A DNA stretch of 64,000 nt from Streptomyces musisoli (GCF_016741855.1 NZ_JAERRH010000001.1:558001-622000), one strand, 5' to 3'. Shown: positions 19,895 through 28,135, counted from the stretch's first letter. Translations and numbers: made by a program. Notes: generated from the sequence alone by a model not told the origin.

Positions 19895-20638
19895 TCAGTG
19901 CTTGAGGATCTTGGAGAGGAAGTCCTTGGCGCGGACGCTGCTCGGGTTCGTGAAGAACGCGTCCGGGCTGCGGTCCTCGACGATCCGGCCGTCGGCCATG
20001 AAGACGACGCGGTTGGCGGAGGCGCGGGCGAAGCCCATCTCGTGGGTGACGACGATCATGGTCATGCCGTCCCGGGCGAGCTGCCGCATGACCTCCAGCA
20101 CCTCGTTGATCATCTCGGGGTCGAGGGCGGAGGTGGGCTCGTCGAAGAGCATCACCTTGGGTTCCATGGCGAGCGCGCGGGCGATGGCGACGCGCTGCTG
20201 CTGTCCGCCGGAGAGCTGGGCCGGGTACTTGGCGGCCTGGTTCAGCAGGCCGACGCGGTCGAGGAGTTCGCGGGAGCGGCGGTCCGCCTCGTCCTTCCTG
20301 CGCCTGCGGACCTTGACCTGGGCGAGGGAGACGTTCTCGAGGACCGTCCTGTGGGCGAAGAGGTTGAAGGACTGGAAGACCATGCCGACCTCGGCGCGGA
20401 GCCGGGCGAGGGCCCTGCCCTCCGCGGGCAGCGGCTGCCCGTCCAGCGTGATGGTGCCGGACTGGATGGTCTCCAGCCGGTTGATCGTCCTGCACAACGT
20501 CGACTTGCCCGAACCCGAGGGGCCGATGACCACGACCACCTCCCCCTTGCCGACGGTGAGATCGATGTCCCGCAGGACATGCAGCTCCCCGTAGTACTTG
20601 TTGACGTTGCGCAGTTCGATCAACGGATCGACGGCCAT
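19895..20638 (-). CDS. gluA: Glutamate-type ABC transporter ATPase GluA
   Basis: This 247-residue ATP-binding subunit has Walker [10 protein letters not shown] (from residue 39), signature LSGGQQQR, Walker [14 protein letters not shown] and switch His in VVTHEMGFA. It is first in the gluABCD transcript. Upstream of the ATG (20638) is a 135-bp gap with a relatively AT-rich stretch (TTAGCCGTATTTACGTCAG near 20730) that could be promoter sequence; no clear operator is seen. Confidence 0.93.
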   Translation of the reverse strand: MAVDPLIELRNVNKYYGELHVLRDIDLTVGKGEVVVVIGPSGSGKSTLCRTINRLETIQSGTITLDGQPLPAEGRALARLRAEVGMVFQSFNLFAHRTVLENVSLAQVKVRRRRKDEADRRSRELLDRVGLLNQAAKYPAQLSGGQQQRVAIARALAMEPKVMLFDEPTSALDPEMINEVLEVMRQLARDGMTMIVVTHEMGFARASANRVVFMADGRIVEDRSPDAFFTNPSSVRAKDFLSKILKH

Positions 20639-20773
20639 CCGCAGCCCTACTCACTTCCTGCTGTGTCGTGGTTGCCGCAACCTATCCAGGCGCCTGCGGG
20701 GTCGAGAGACGACACGCACTTTTCGGGCATTAGCCGTATTTACGTCAGTTGGGTGAGCCGGGGGCCCGACGGG

Positions 20774-21229
20774 TCAGGCCTCGGCGATCTCGGCGTACCA
20801 CTGGGACAGCTCGGGGACGCCGTTCACGGCCCACTCCTGCCCGGCCGGCACCACCTCGACCGCACGGCCGGAGGCGAGCCGTACGACGGGTTCGCCGTCG
20901 GACCGGATCTGCCAGGCGGCGCCGGGCACGGTGCGCACCACGACCGTGCCCAGGTACAGCCCGGCGTCATGGCCCAGCCAGGGCAGGATCTCGGGGTCGT
21001 CCCGCCAGCGCGGCACCATCTGGTCCAGGGCCTCCAGGGAGGCCGGTGTGTCGTCCAGGCGGACACCCGCCCGAGCCGCGTGCGAGCGCAGCAGCTCGCA
21101 CTCGGACAGCAGCTCGGCGACGGCCTCTGCGTCGGCGGGGAACTCCCCCACACGCGAACGCGCTCGCGCGGGGGCACCTCCATCGCCGCTCTTCTTCTCG
21201 TGCCGGGGGCCCAGGAACGGAAGGTGCAT
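20774..21229 (-). CDS. Conserved hypothetical protein upstream-coupled to exonuclease III
   Basis: A 151-residue soluble protein with no signal peptide. Conserved-looking stretches are PASLEALDQMVPRWRDDP, LGHDAGLYLGTVVVRT and AWQIRSDGEPVVRLASGR, ending PELSQWYAEIAEA. It resembles a Streptomyces family that I recall as DUF6278, but I hold this loosely. It starts 15 bp after the exonuclease III stop codon on the same strand, so co-transcription is likely. Function unknown. Confidence 0.7.
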   Translation of the reverse strand: MHLPFLGPRHEKKSGDGGAPARARSRVGEFPADAEAVAELLSECELLRSHAARAGVRLDDTPASLEALDQMVPRWRDDPEILPWLGHDAGLYLGTVVVRTVPGAAWQIRSDGEPVVRLASGRAVEVVPAGQEWAVNGVPELSQWYAEIAEA

Positions 21230-21244
21230 GGACCCAGCGTGGCA

Positions 21245-22024
21245 TCACACGTCCAGGTCGACCACCACCGGCGCGTGGTCGGAGGCACCCTTGCCCTTGC
21301 GCTCCTCGCGGTCGACGTAGGCGTCCCCGACGGCCTTGGCGAACGGCGCGTTGCCGTACACCAGGTCGATGCGCATGCCGCGGTTCTTCGGGAAGCAGAG
21401 CTGGCGGTAGTCCCAGTACGTGAACGGGCGGTCGTACTTCAGCGGGCGCGGCACGACGTCGCTCAGGCCCGCCTCGCGCAGGGAGGCGAGGGCGGCGCGC
21501 TCGGCGGGGGTGACGTGGGTGGAGCCCTCGAAGGCGGCCGGGTCGAAGACGTCGTCGTCCGTCGGCGCCACGTTGTAGTCGCCCAGCACGGCGAACGGGC
21601 GGCTGCCCTGGGCGTCGCCGGACACGGCCGCCTTCAGGGCCTCGAACCACTGGAGCTTGTACGCGTAGTGCGGGTGGCCGACCTCGCGGCCGTTCGGCAC
21701 GTACACCGACCAGACGCGGACCGGGCCGCAGGTCGCCGAGATGGCGCGCGGCTCGGTCACGCCGTCGTACCCGGGGTCGCCGGGCAGGCCCTTGACCACG
21801 TCCTCGAGGCCGACGCGGGAGAGCACCGCCACGCCGTTCCACCGGCCGGTCGCGTGGACCGCGGCCTCGTATCCCCGTTCGCGCAGCTGGTCGAACGGGA
21901 ACTGCTCCTCGGCCAGCTTGGCCTCCTGGAGGCAGAGCACGTCGGTGCCGCTGCTCTCCAGCCAGGCCAGCAGCCGCGGAAGGCGGGCGGTGATCGAGTT
22001 CACGTTCCAGGTGGCGATGCGCAT
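21245..22024 (-). CDS. xth: Exodeoxyribonuclease III (AP endonuclease)
   Basis: This 259-residue enzyme of the exonuclease/endonuclease/phosphatase fold acts in base-excision repair. It begins MRIATWNVNSITARLPRLL and has LCLQEAKL (metal-binding Glu), YVPNGR, GDYNVAPTDDDVFD and the C-terminal KGASDHAPVVVDL (catalytic Asp-His). Length matches the family. I take ATG 22024 because conservation begins there; a longer frame to 22069 adds nothing recognisable. It is followed by the small unknown gene and preceded by a metallo-hydrolase gene. Confidence 0.95.
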   Translation of the reverse strand: MRIATWNVNSITARLPRLLAWLESSGTDVLCLQEAKLAEEQFPFDQLRERGYEAAVHATGRWNGVAVLSRVGLEDVVKGLPGDPGYDGVTEPRAISATCGPVRVWSVYVPNGREVGHPHYAYKLQWFEALKAAVSGDAQGSRPFAVLGDYNVAPTDDDVFDPAAFEGSTHVTPAERAALASLREAGLSDVVPRPLKYDRPFTYWDYRQLCFPKNRGMRIDLVYGNAPFAKAVGDAYVDREERKGKGASDHAPVVVDLDV

Positions 22025-22069
22025 GTCCCACAACCTACCCGGCAGGTGTGACAACGCCTGCCCGCGCAC

Positions 22070-22705
22070 TCAGACCTCCGCGGACGCCCCGGGCGCGAGC
22101 CGCTGGTGATCGGTGCCGCCCAGGGCGCCGATCTGCCGGTCGTAGATCGGCCGGGCCAGGTCGGTGAGCAGGGCGTCGTGGACGTCGTAGGCGCGCCGCG
22201 GGCCGACCTCGCGGACGTAGTCGATGACCTCGGAGATCTTGTTCCAGGGGGCCATCACCGGGAGCATCAGGGTCTCCACCGGGTGGTCCGGGACGGTGAG
22301 GGCGTCACCGGGGTGGAAGACCTTCCCGCCGTCGATCAGATAGCCGACGTTGGTGATGCGCGGGATGTCCGGGTGGATGACCGCGTGCAGCTCGCCGTGG
22401 ACCTGCACGTCGAAGCCGGCGGCGGTGAAGGTGTCGCCGTGGCCGACGGTGTGCACGCGGCCCGGGAAGGCCGCCGTGATCTTGTCGGCGACGGCCTTCA
22501 GCGTCCAGATCGCGGCGGCCGGGTTCGCCTCCAGGGCGGCCCGCAGCCGCCCCTCGTCGAAGTGGTCCGGGTGCTCGTGCGTGACCAGGATCGCGTCCGC
22601 GCCGACCGCCGCGTCCTCCTCGGAGAACCCGCCGGGGTCGATGACGAGCGTCCGCCCCTCCTTGGCGAGGCGGACACAGGCGTGGGACTTCTTGGTGAGC
22701 TTCAT
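22070..22705 (-). CDS. MBL-fold metallo-hydrolase (UlaG-like)
   Basis: A 211-residue metallo-beta-lactamase-fold protein beginning MKLTKKSHACVRL, with the metal motif THEHPDH, the segment HPGDALTVPDHPVETLMLPV and a late His in YDVHDALL. It resembles the short UlaG/L-ascorbate-6-phosphate-lactonase-like group rather than a beta-lactamase. The substrate is unknown. It sits 40 bp downstream of the PcaD-PcaC fusion on the same strand. Confidence 0.88.
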   Translation of the reverse strand: MKLTKKSHACVRLAKEGRTLVIDPGGFSEEDAAVGADAILVTHEHPDHFDEGRLRAALEANPAAAIWTLKAVADKITAAFPGRVHTVGHGDTFTAAGFDVQVHGELHAVIHPDIPRITNVGYLIDGGKVFHPGDALTVPDHPVETLMLPVMAPWNKISEVIDYVREVGPRRAYDVHDALLTDLARPIYDRQIGALGGTDHQRLAPGASAEV

Positions 22706-22745
22706 GTCTCCCCATCCTGCCGCGTACGGCCGCCCCGCGAGGGTG

Positions 22746-24041
22746 CTACTCGGCGGGCGTGGTCTCCTCCCGGATGACCTGCTGGGCCACCCGGAACGCG
22801 CTGTTCGCGGCCGGCACCCCGCAGTAGACCGCCGCCTGGAGCAGCACCTCCCTGATCTCGCCCGGGGTCAGCCCGTTGCGCAGGGCGGCCCGGGTGTGCG
22901 AGGCCAGTTCCTCCAGGTGCCCGCCCGCGGTCAGCGCGGTGAGCGTGATGCAGCTGCGGGTACGGCGGTCCAGGCCGGGCCGGTCCCAGATCTCGCCCCA
23001 GGCATAGCGGGTGACGAGTTCCTGGAAGTCCGCGGAGAACTCGTCGGCCTGCGCCAGGACCCGGTCCACGTGCGCGTCGCCGAGCACCTCGCGGCGGATC
23101 TTCAGCCCGGTGTCGTACCGGTCGGGCCGGCCGGCGGGCTGCACGGCCACCGCCGCCGGGGCGATCTCGGCGACCGGCGCGGGCTGCGGCGGCGCGGCAG
23201 GCACCGGGGCCGGGGCGGCCAGGGCGGCGGGCAGGGCGGTCTGCCCGGTGTCGAAGGGCTGCTGCCAGGCCGTGGAGAAGTGGTGGACGAGCAGGTCGGT
23301 GACGGCGGCGGGCTGCTCGACCGGCACCAGGTGGGAGGCGCCGGGAACGACCGCGAGCCGGGCATCCGGGATGCCGGCGACCAGGGTGCGGGCCTCGGCG
23401 GGGCCGGTGACCTGGTCGTCGGAGCCGACCAGCACCATGGTCGGCACCCCGACCCGGCCCAGCTCGGCCCGTACGTCGAAGGCGGCGAGGGCCTCGCAGG
23501 CGGCGATGTAGCAGCCCGGGTCGGTGGTGCGGACCATCTGCACGGCCCACTCGGTGATCGCGGGCTGCGCGGCGGCGAACCCGCCGGTGAACCAGCGGTC
23601 CGGCGCGGTCCGGGCGATCGGGTCGAGCCCGTTCGTGCGGACGACCACCCCGCGCTGCCGGAACTCGTCGGCGGTCCCGAACCGGGGCGAGGCCGCGACG
23701 AGCACGAGCGAGGCGAGCCGCTCGGGGTGGCGCAATGCCAGCTCGATGCCGACGGCGCCGCCCAGCGCACAGCCGGCGTAGCCGAAGCGCTGGACGCCGA
23801 GCGCGTCCAGCGTGGCCAGCAGCCGGCCCGTCAGCTCGGCGACGGAGCCGGCCGGGTACGCGGGGGCACCGCCGTGGCCGGGCAGGTCGAACCGGAAGAC
23901 CCGCCACTGCTTCGTCAGTTCCGGTACCTGGCGGTCCCACATGTGCCATGTGGTACCCAGTGAGGGACCCAGGATCAGGACCGGAGCGTCTTCAGGCCCG
24001 TCAAAGCGGTATTGCAGGGTGTTCGGGGGTGTCTCACTCAC
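22746..24041 (-). CDS. pcaL: PcaD-PcaC fusion with Ala in place of the nucleophile Ser
   Basis: This 431-residue fusion has an N-terminal alpha/beta-hydrolase domain (3-oxoadipate enol-lactonase type, residues 1-265), an Ala/Pro linker (about 270-305) and a C-terminal carboxymuconolactone-decarboxylase domain (RRTRSCITLTALTAGGHLEE, LLQAAVYCGVPAANSAF). In the nucleophile elbow the usual G-x-S-x-G-G reads G-C-A-L-G-G, so Ala92 (codon GCG) replaces Ser; one T-to-G change from TCG would explain it. It is far from other pca genes in this window. The lactonase half may be inactive or the protein may have another role. The start is GTG 24041. Confidence 0.82.
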   Translation of the reverse strand: MSETPPNTLQYRFDGPEDAPVLILGPSLGTTWHMWDRQVPELTKQWRVFRFDLPGHGGAPAYPAGSVAELTGRLLATLDALGVQRFGYAGCALGGAVGIELALRHPERLASLVLVAASPRFGTADEFRQRGVVVRTNGLDPIARTAPDRWFTGGFAAAQPAITEWAVQMVRTTDPGCYIAACEALAAFDVRAELGRVGVPTMVLVGSDDQVTGPAEARTLVAGIPDARLAVVPGASHLVPVEQPAAVTDLLVHHFSTAWQQPFDTGQTALPAALAAPAPVPAAPPQPAPVAEIAPAAVAVQPAGRPDRYDTGLKIRREVLGDAHVDRVLAQADEFSADFQELVTRYAWGEIWDRPGLDRRTRSCITLTALTAGGHLEELASHTRAALRNGLTPGEIREVLLQAAVYCGVPAANSAFRVAQQVIREETTPAE

Positions 24042-24071
24042 GCCCCAGACCCTCTCATGTCTCACGAAATC

Positions 24072-24254
24072 TCACACGGCCGGGGGAACCCGGCGGCTCT
24101 TGACCCTCGCGGCGCGACACCGCCGACACTGCCGGAACCCTCGGGGATCCAGATATGGGTGCTCCGGCGTGTACGCGTGGCCGTTGGGACAGTGCGTCCT
24201 CCTGGCTCGCGCGCCCTCCCAGTCCCTGCGCCGCAGAGCTTCCCTCTTCGGCAC
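24072..24254 (-). pseudogene. HNH-endonuclease-like fragment
   Basis: The frame contains RRTHCPNGHAYTPEHPYLDP followed by RGFRQCRRCRAARVKSRR, the Cys-x2-Gly-His and Cys-x2-Cys zinc pattern of small phage-type HNH proteins. No start codon or ribosome site fits, and the upstream part is replaced by integrase sequence in another frame. It is best read as a relic of a mobile element. It lies between the PcaD-PcaC gene and the integrase fragment. Confidence 0.6.
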
Positions 24255-24269
24255 CACACGGTGGACAAG

Positions 24270-24387
24270 CTGTCTTCTTGGTGGTCTTGACGTTCGTGTG
24301 TCCGGCCCACCGGGCAAGGATGTGATCCGGCACGCCGTTGTCGGCGAGGTACGTGAGGCAGGAAGAGCGAGCGTCGTAGAGGCGCAC
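24270..24387 (-). pseudogene. Tyrosine-integrase C-terminal fragment
   Basis: VRLYDARSSCLTYLADNGVP followed by DHILARWAGHTNVKTTK is the box II region of Streptomyces integrative-element integrases, with the Arg of the DAR(H)S motif and the GHTN segment. The catalytic tyrosine region that should follow is missing: the frame runs into unrelated sequence. The residue after DAR is Ser instead of the usual His. It is fused in frame behind LysR sequence, marking a recombination junction at about 24388. Confidence 0.75.
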
Positions 24388-24636
24388 TCTGCGGAGTTCG
24401 AGGATCTCGATGCTCGATTCCGCGACGAAGCGCAGTCGCACGCCCGGAGCCTGTCCCCGCACGGCCGAGAGCAGTGTGGGGCCGCTCAAGGCGACCAGGG
24501 AATCGTGCCGGCGGAGTGTGAAAGTCCGCTCCAGTGCTGCCAGATCGAGTTCACGGCTCGGTGCCAGCACCCCGTGGACCTATGCAGAAGCAAGCAGCGC
24601 GTCGAGCGCGGCGAGCGGGTTCAAATCCAATTGCAT
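24388..24636 (-). pseudogene. LysR-family regulator relic
   Basis: From ATG 24636 the frame reads MQLDLNPLAALDALLASA and then a stop, the typical first residues of a LysR protein. After a lost helix-turn-helix, the sequence from about 24570 reads ELDLAALERTFTLRRHDSLV and LSAVRGQAPGVRLRFVAESS, the beginning of a LysR ligand domain. It then breaks into integrase sequence. It was divergent from the gene at 24774 and so was probably its regulator. Deletion, premature stop and truncation show it is dead. Confidence 0.72.
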
Positions 24637-24656
24637 GCGAGTAATCCCAGGCGTAC

Positions 24657-24677
24657 TTGACATGCATTTGAAGTCAA
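24657..24677. promoter_or_regulatory. LysR-type box TTGAC-N11-GTCAA
   Basis: A perfect inverted repeat, TTGAC (24657-24661) and GTCAA (24673-24677), with 11 bp between the arms encloses ATGCAT. It sits between the dead LysR gene and the phosphatase-like gene, as LysR boxes do. A TATACC at 24690-24695 could be the -10 box of the rightward gene. The operator seems to have outlived its regulator. Confidence 0.6.
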
Positions 24678-24773
24678 TCAAAGGGCTCTATACCGTCGAG
24701 ACGAGAGCGCAAGACGGAGCGCACAGCCTCGCCCGTCCCGCCTCATCACCCCTCCTCACACGGGAGTACCACC

Positions 24774-25592
24774 ATGTCCGAAATGCCTCAGACCACTGAC
24801 GTCGCCGCCTCCGACGCCGACCTGCTCGGCCACACCGCGACCGCCGTGCGCGCGGCCGGTTCGGCGCTGCGCGAGCGCTTCGGCGAGGTCGTCGGCTACC
24901 GGACCCGCGAAGAGCTGATGCGCGCGCTCGCCGCCAACGACGACACGGCCCTCGACATCCTGCGCCCCCGCCTCACGCGCCTGCGCCCGGACACCGGCTG
25001 GGTGGAGGACGAGCTGGACGGCGGGGCGCTGCCGCCCGGCGAATGGTGGGTCGTGGATCCGGCCGAAGGCAACATCAACCACCTGCACGCCCTGCCGGAA
25101 TGGGCGGTCACCGCCACCCTCGTGCGCGACAACCAACCGGTGCTCACCGCAGTTCACCTGCCGCTGACCGGCGAGACCTACACCGCGCTCACCGGCGGCG
25201 GCGCCCACCTCGACGGCCGCCCGCTGCACGTCTCCCAGACCACGGACCTCGGCCTGAGCATCGTGGCCACCAGCCAGGCCAGGCCGGACGAGGACGAGCA
25301 GGTCGTGCGCCGCGTCGGCTCCTCGATCACCGCGATGCTCTTCGACGCGCTCGTCGTCCGCACCGCCGTGCCCGCCACCCTGCACCTGCTGAACGTGGCC
25401 GCCGGCCGCATCGACGCCTTCTGGCAGTTCGCCGGCGCCCGCGCGGACCTGCTCCCCGGCGCACTGCTCGTCACCGAGGCCGGCGGACAGATCTCCGACG
25501 CCCAGGGCCGCCCCTGGACCCCACAGAGCGAAAGCCTCCTGGCCGCCGCCCCCGGCATCCACGCCCAGGCCGTCGCCACGCTCTCACGCTGA
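24774..25592 (+). CDS. Inositol-monophosphatase-family protein with altered metal motifs
   Basis: A 272-residue protein of the IMPase/CysQ fold. The canonical DP(I/L)DGT motif reads DPAEGN (residues 95-100), the upstream Glu pair reads WVEDE, and the usual WDxAAG reads ARADLLPGALLVTEAGG. Metal ligands are thus partly conservative (Asp to Glu) and partly changed, so phosphatase activity is uncertain. The start is ATG 24774 behind GGGAG. It is followed 41 bp later by an F420-reductase-like gene, probably in one operon formerly controlled by the LysR relic. Confidence 0.78.
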   Translation: MSEMPQTTDVAASDADLLGHTATAVRAAGSALRERFGEVVGYRTREELMRALAANDDTALDILRPRLTRLRPDTGWVEDELDGGALPPGEWWVVDPAEGNINHLHALPEWAVTATLVRDNQPVLTAVHLPLTGETYTALTGGGAHLDGRPLHVSQTTDLGLSIVATSQARPDEDEQVVRRVGSSITAMLFDALVVRTAVPATLHLLNVAAGRIDAFWQFAGARADLLPGALLVTEAGGQISDAQGRPWTPQSESLLAAAPGIHAQAVATLSR

Positions 25593-25633
25593 CCATGCCC
25601 ACAACCCGCACCCACGAAAAGGACCACATCACC

Positions 25634-26230
25634 ATGACCACGATCGCAGTACTCGGAAACGGCCGCGTCGGCGGCAACCTGGCCACAGCCCTCACCCGGG
25701 CAGGGCATGAGGTGACCGTGGCGGACCGCACACCGGGCGCCGCCGCTGACGCTGCCCGGACAGCCCGGATCGTCATCAACGCCACCCCGGGAGCCGGCTC
25801 GCTGGACCGGCTCGCCGCCCTACGGGAGGAACTGCGCGGCAAGATCCTCGTCGACGTCTCCAACGCCACGACCGACGGACCGGACGGACTACCCGCCGAC
25901 CTGATCTACCCCGGCTCAAGCCTCGCCGAGCAACTCCAGGACGCCCTCCCCGAAACCCGCGTCGTCAAGACCCTCAACACCATGCTCTTCCCGGTGATGA
26001 CCGCACCGGCCACGCTCACCCAGACACCGACCGCGTTCCTCTCCGGCGACGACCCGCAGGCCAAGCAGACTGTCGGTGAACTGCTCACCGACCTCGGCTG
26101 GCACAAGGAGTGGATCACCGACCTCGGCGGAATCCAGACCGCCCGCGCCACCGAGGCCGCGATCCTCTTCGTCCCGCACGTGATTCGGTCCAGCGGATTC
26201 ACACCCTTCGCGATCTCGATCGCCCGCTGA
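25634..26230 (+). CDS. NADPH-dependent F420 reductase-like protein
   Basis: This 198-residue Rossmann protein begins MTTIAVLGNGRVGGNLATAL, a GxGxxG-type nucleotide site, followed by VTVADRTPG and VINATPGAGSLDRL. It matches the F420-reductase/NADP-binding family, which passes hydride between NADPH and F420, or uses NADP for another oxidoreduction. Length is that of the single-domain group. The start is ATG 25634 after AAAAGGA. It follows the phosphatase-like gene; downstream there are only relics up to 26845. Confidence 0.82.
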   Translation: MTTIAVLGNGRVGGNLATALTRAGHEVTVADRTPGAAADAARTARIVINATPGAGSLDRLAALREELRGKILVDVSNATTDGPDGLPADLIYPGSSLAEQLQDALPETRVVKTLNTMLFPVMTAPATLTQTPTAFLSGDDPQAKQTVGELLTDLGWHKEWITDLGGIQTARATEAAILFVPHVIRSSGFTPFAISIAR

Positions 26231-26337
26231 TCCGCACACAGTGCACCGCTCCCTGCGGGATCGACATCAGCCACGGCCACCCACTCACCCTGTCCATGCT
26301 CGTGGACCAGGACAGGGCTGGGTCGTTGGACGCTCCG

Positions 26338-26520
26338 CAGTACGCGCCCGACCGCCTCGCCGCCGCCCGCCAGGCACTGCGCATCCTCAAGCCCGGCGGC
26401 CGCCCGGTGCTCACCGGCTGGCACCCGCACATTCCCGGCGACGAGCGCCTCCCGGCACAGCACCGACTCACCGACTGGAGGCGTGTGCTGCGCGCGGCGG
26501 GTTTCACCCCGCGAAGTCAG
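26338..26520 (+). pseudogene. SAM-dependent methyltransferase fragment
   Basis: The frame reads APDRLAAARQALRILKPGGR, PVLTGWHPHIPGDERLP and TDWRRVLRAAGF, the post-motif region of a class I methyltransferase. The N-terminal SAM-binding half is absent: upstream sequence up to the F420-reductase stop at 26230 gives only LTLSMLVDQDRAGSLD, which I cannot place. It has no start site of its own. A truncated relic. Confidence 0.6.
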
Positions 26521-26620
26521 GGCCGTAGTCGATGGCCGCGGCGGTGTGGCGGTGATGCCCCTGCTCAGGTAGCGCCGTCCACATGCATCGGTGCCGTGGC
26601 GGCCGGAGTCCGATGCTGTG

Positions 26621-26721
26621 GGCTTCCCGTCGACGTCGCGCTCGCCAAGCTCGTCCCGACCCTGCCGGCCGGGGCGAGCCGGCGGTACGAGATGAAGTTC
26701 GATGGTTCTCCGGACACTTGA
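26621..26721 (+). pseudogene. ATP-dependent DNA ligase N-terminal fragment
   Basis: GLPVDVALAKLVPTLPAG followed by RRYEMKFDG resembles the N-terminus of LigC/LigD-type ATP-dependent DNA ligases, where the EPKxDG-like motif holds the adenylated lysine. The frame stops 15 bases later, before any further ligase motif. With the methyltransferase piece it shows that 26231-26840 is a graveyard of gene ends. Confidence 0.5.
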
Positions 26722-26845
26722 AGTCGTCTTGTCCGAGTGACAGCTCGGCGTCTCTCAGTACGCCTCCGATCGGCACCGGAAGACTGCACGGCCCTGCAGC
26801 CTTCGCTCCACAGGCGTGGACGCGAACCGTGACGTCCACATAACA

Positions 26846-26870
26846 TGTCACCGTTAACTTAACGGCGACA
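26846..26870. promoter_or_regulatory. 25-bp near-perfect palindrome, TetR operator candidate
   Basis: TGTCACCGTTAA-C-TTAACGGCGACA has one mismatch across 12-bp arms. It ends 15 bp before the PaaI start codon and overlaps the likely promoter. The gene pair downstream encodes a TetR-family protein, whose family binds such palindromes, so autoregulated repression is likely. Ribosome site GAGGGG follows at 26875-26880. Confidence 0.75.
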
Positions 26871-26885
26871 ACCTGAGGGGCCGCG

Positions 26886-27290
26886 ATGACCGTCACCGCG
26901 CAAGACGTCTACACCTTGGCGCCGTTCGCCAGGACGCTCGGGATACGCTTCGGATCCCTCAAGGCCGACGCTGTCACCGCGCAACTCGCCTACACGCCCG
27001 AGCAGTCCACCGTCGGCGCCGCGATGCACGGCGGGGCACTGATGGGGCTGGCCGATGTAGCCGGCGCCGTGTGCGCCGCGCTGAACGGGACCACCGACAC
27101 CGTCCCCGCGACCATGGAATCCACCACCCACTTCCTGCGGCCCGTACACGGCACCGGGGCCTTCGCGACCTCCCGCCCGCTGCACGTCGGCAAGTCGACG
27201 GTCGCCGTCGAAATCGACATCAGGGATGACAGAGACCGGCTCTGCGTCCGCGTCACTCAACTCGTCGCCCTCCGGAGGCGCCATGACTAA
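26886..27290 (+). CDS. PaaI-family hotdog thioesterase
   Basis: A 134-residue single hotdog-fold protein with the family core MHGGALMGLADVAGAVCAAL and DTVPATMESTTHFLRPVHGT. It probably hydrolyses an acyl-CoA (aromatic or medium-chain); the substrate cannot be read. The start is ATG 26886 behind GAGGGG. The stop codon overlaps the TetR start by eight bases, so the two are translationally coupled and controlled together from the palindrome upstream. Confidence 0.88.
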   Translation: MTVTAQDVYTLAPFARTLGIRFGSLKADAVTAQLAYTPEQSTVGAAMHGGALMGLADVAGAVCAALNGTTDTVPATMESTTHFLRPVHGTGAFATSRPLHVGKSTVAVEIDIRDDRDRLCVRVTQLVALRRRHD

Positions 27291-27960
27291 GGGACCCGGC
27301 CGGACCACGGCCGACGGTCGCGCCGGCACAACCGAAGGCCGTCGGCGCAGTCGCGCCAAGCGAGGCCACGGCGGCCGACTGAGGGACGAACTCATCGAAG
27401 CAGCCGGCACGCTGCTCGACGACGCCGGCGAGGACGGCGTGACCATCCGTGCGGTGGCACAGGCTGTCGGGGTCAGCACCCCCTCGGTATATCTGCACTT
27501 CGACAACCGACTGGAACTGCTGCACACCGTGTGCCTCGGGGTCTGGGACGAGCTCGGCCGACGGATGCTGAGCATCAGCGCCCAGACCACCGACCCGTTC
27601 ACCGAACTCCACCAGCGCAGTGTCGCCTACATCAGGTTCGGGCTCGACCATCCCCTGCGCTACCGCCTGGTCGCGACCGGACCCGCGACAGCCGCCACTG
27701 AGCAGGTCGCCGACGCCTGCTTCCGATTCCTGCGGGAAACGGTGCAGCGATGCGCCGACGCCGGCGTGCTCCACGGCGATGTGACGGCGCTGACCCGGGC
27801 CATCTGCGCGTCCCTGCACGGTGCCGTCTCGCTGCTGATCCTCCAGCCGACCTCGAAATGGCCCGACGACATCCCCCAGTACGCGGACGATGCCGCCACC
27901 CTCGCCTGCCAGGGCGCCGCCGCCCTCTCACGCGCGCACCATGGCCGCTACGAAACGTGA
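27283..27960 (+). CDS. TetR-family transcriptional regulator
   Basis: This 225-residue regulator has a basic N-terminal tail (about 30 residues), HTH at about 50-75 (GVTIRAVAQAVGVSTPSVYL, HFDNRLELL) and a C-terminal WHG-like ligand domain. The start is ATG 27283 after GGAGG, overlapping the thioesterase stop. It probably binds 26846-26870 and controls its own operon. The ligand is unknown, possibly an acyl-CoA given its partner. Confidence 0.9.
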   Translation: MTKGPGRTTADGRAGTTEGRRRSRAKRGHGGRLRDELIEAAGTLLDDAGEDGVTIRAVAQAVGVSTPSVYLHFDNRLELLHTVCLGVWDELGRRMLSISAQTTDPFTELHQRSVAYIRFGLDHPLRYRLVATGPATAATEQVADACFRFLRETVQRCADAGVLHGDVTALTRAICASLHGAVSLLILQPTSKWPDDIPQYADDAATLACQGAAALSRAHHGRYET

Positions 27961-28135
27961 ACTGTCCTGCCCTGGGCAACGCTCCGCTTCGCCTCGCCGG
28001 CGTTCTCATCGGCCGACGGTTGGCGCAGCGGTCGGCGGCCAGCCTGCGCGGGGCGGTTACCAGTGACGCTTTCGCTGTGCCTCACACCGGCCGGGGGCGG
28101 CACAAGCGCAGGCAGGGCTCCGGCCGGAGCCGACG

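Noticed and set aside
24610..24640. GGTTCAAATCC resembling a tRNA T-loop
   Set aside because: The flanking 5-bp arms do not pair and no other tRNA arms are present. The sequence is the antisense of a LysR N-terminus (MQLDLNPLAALDALL).
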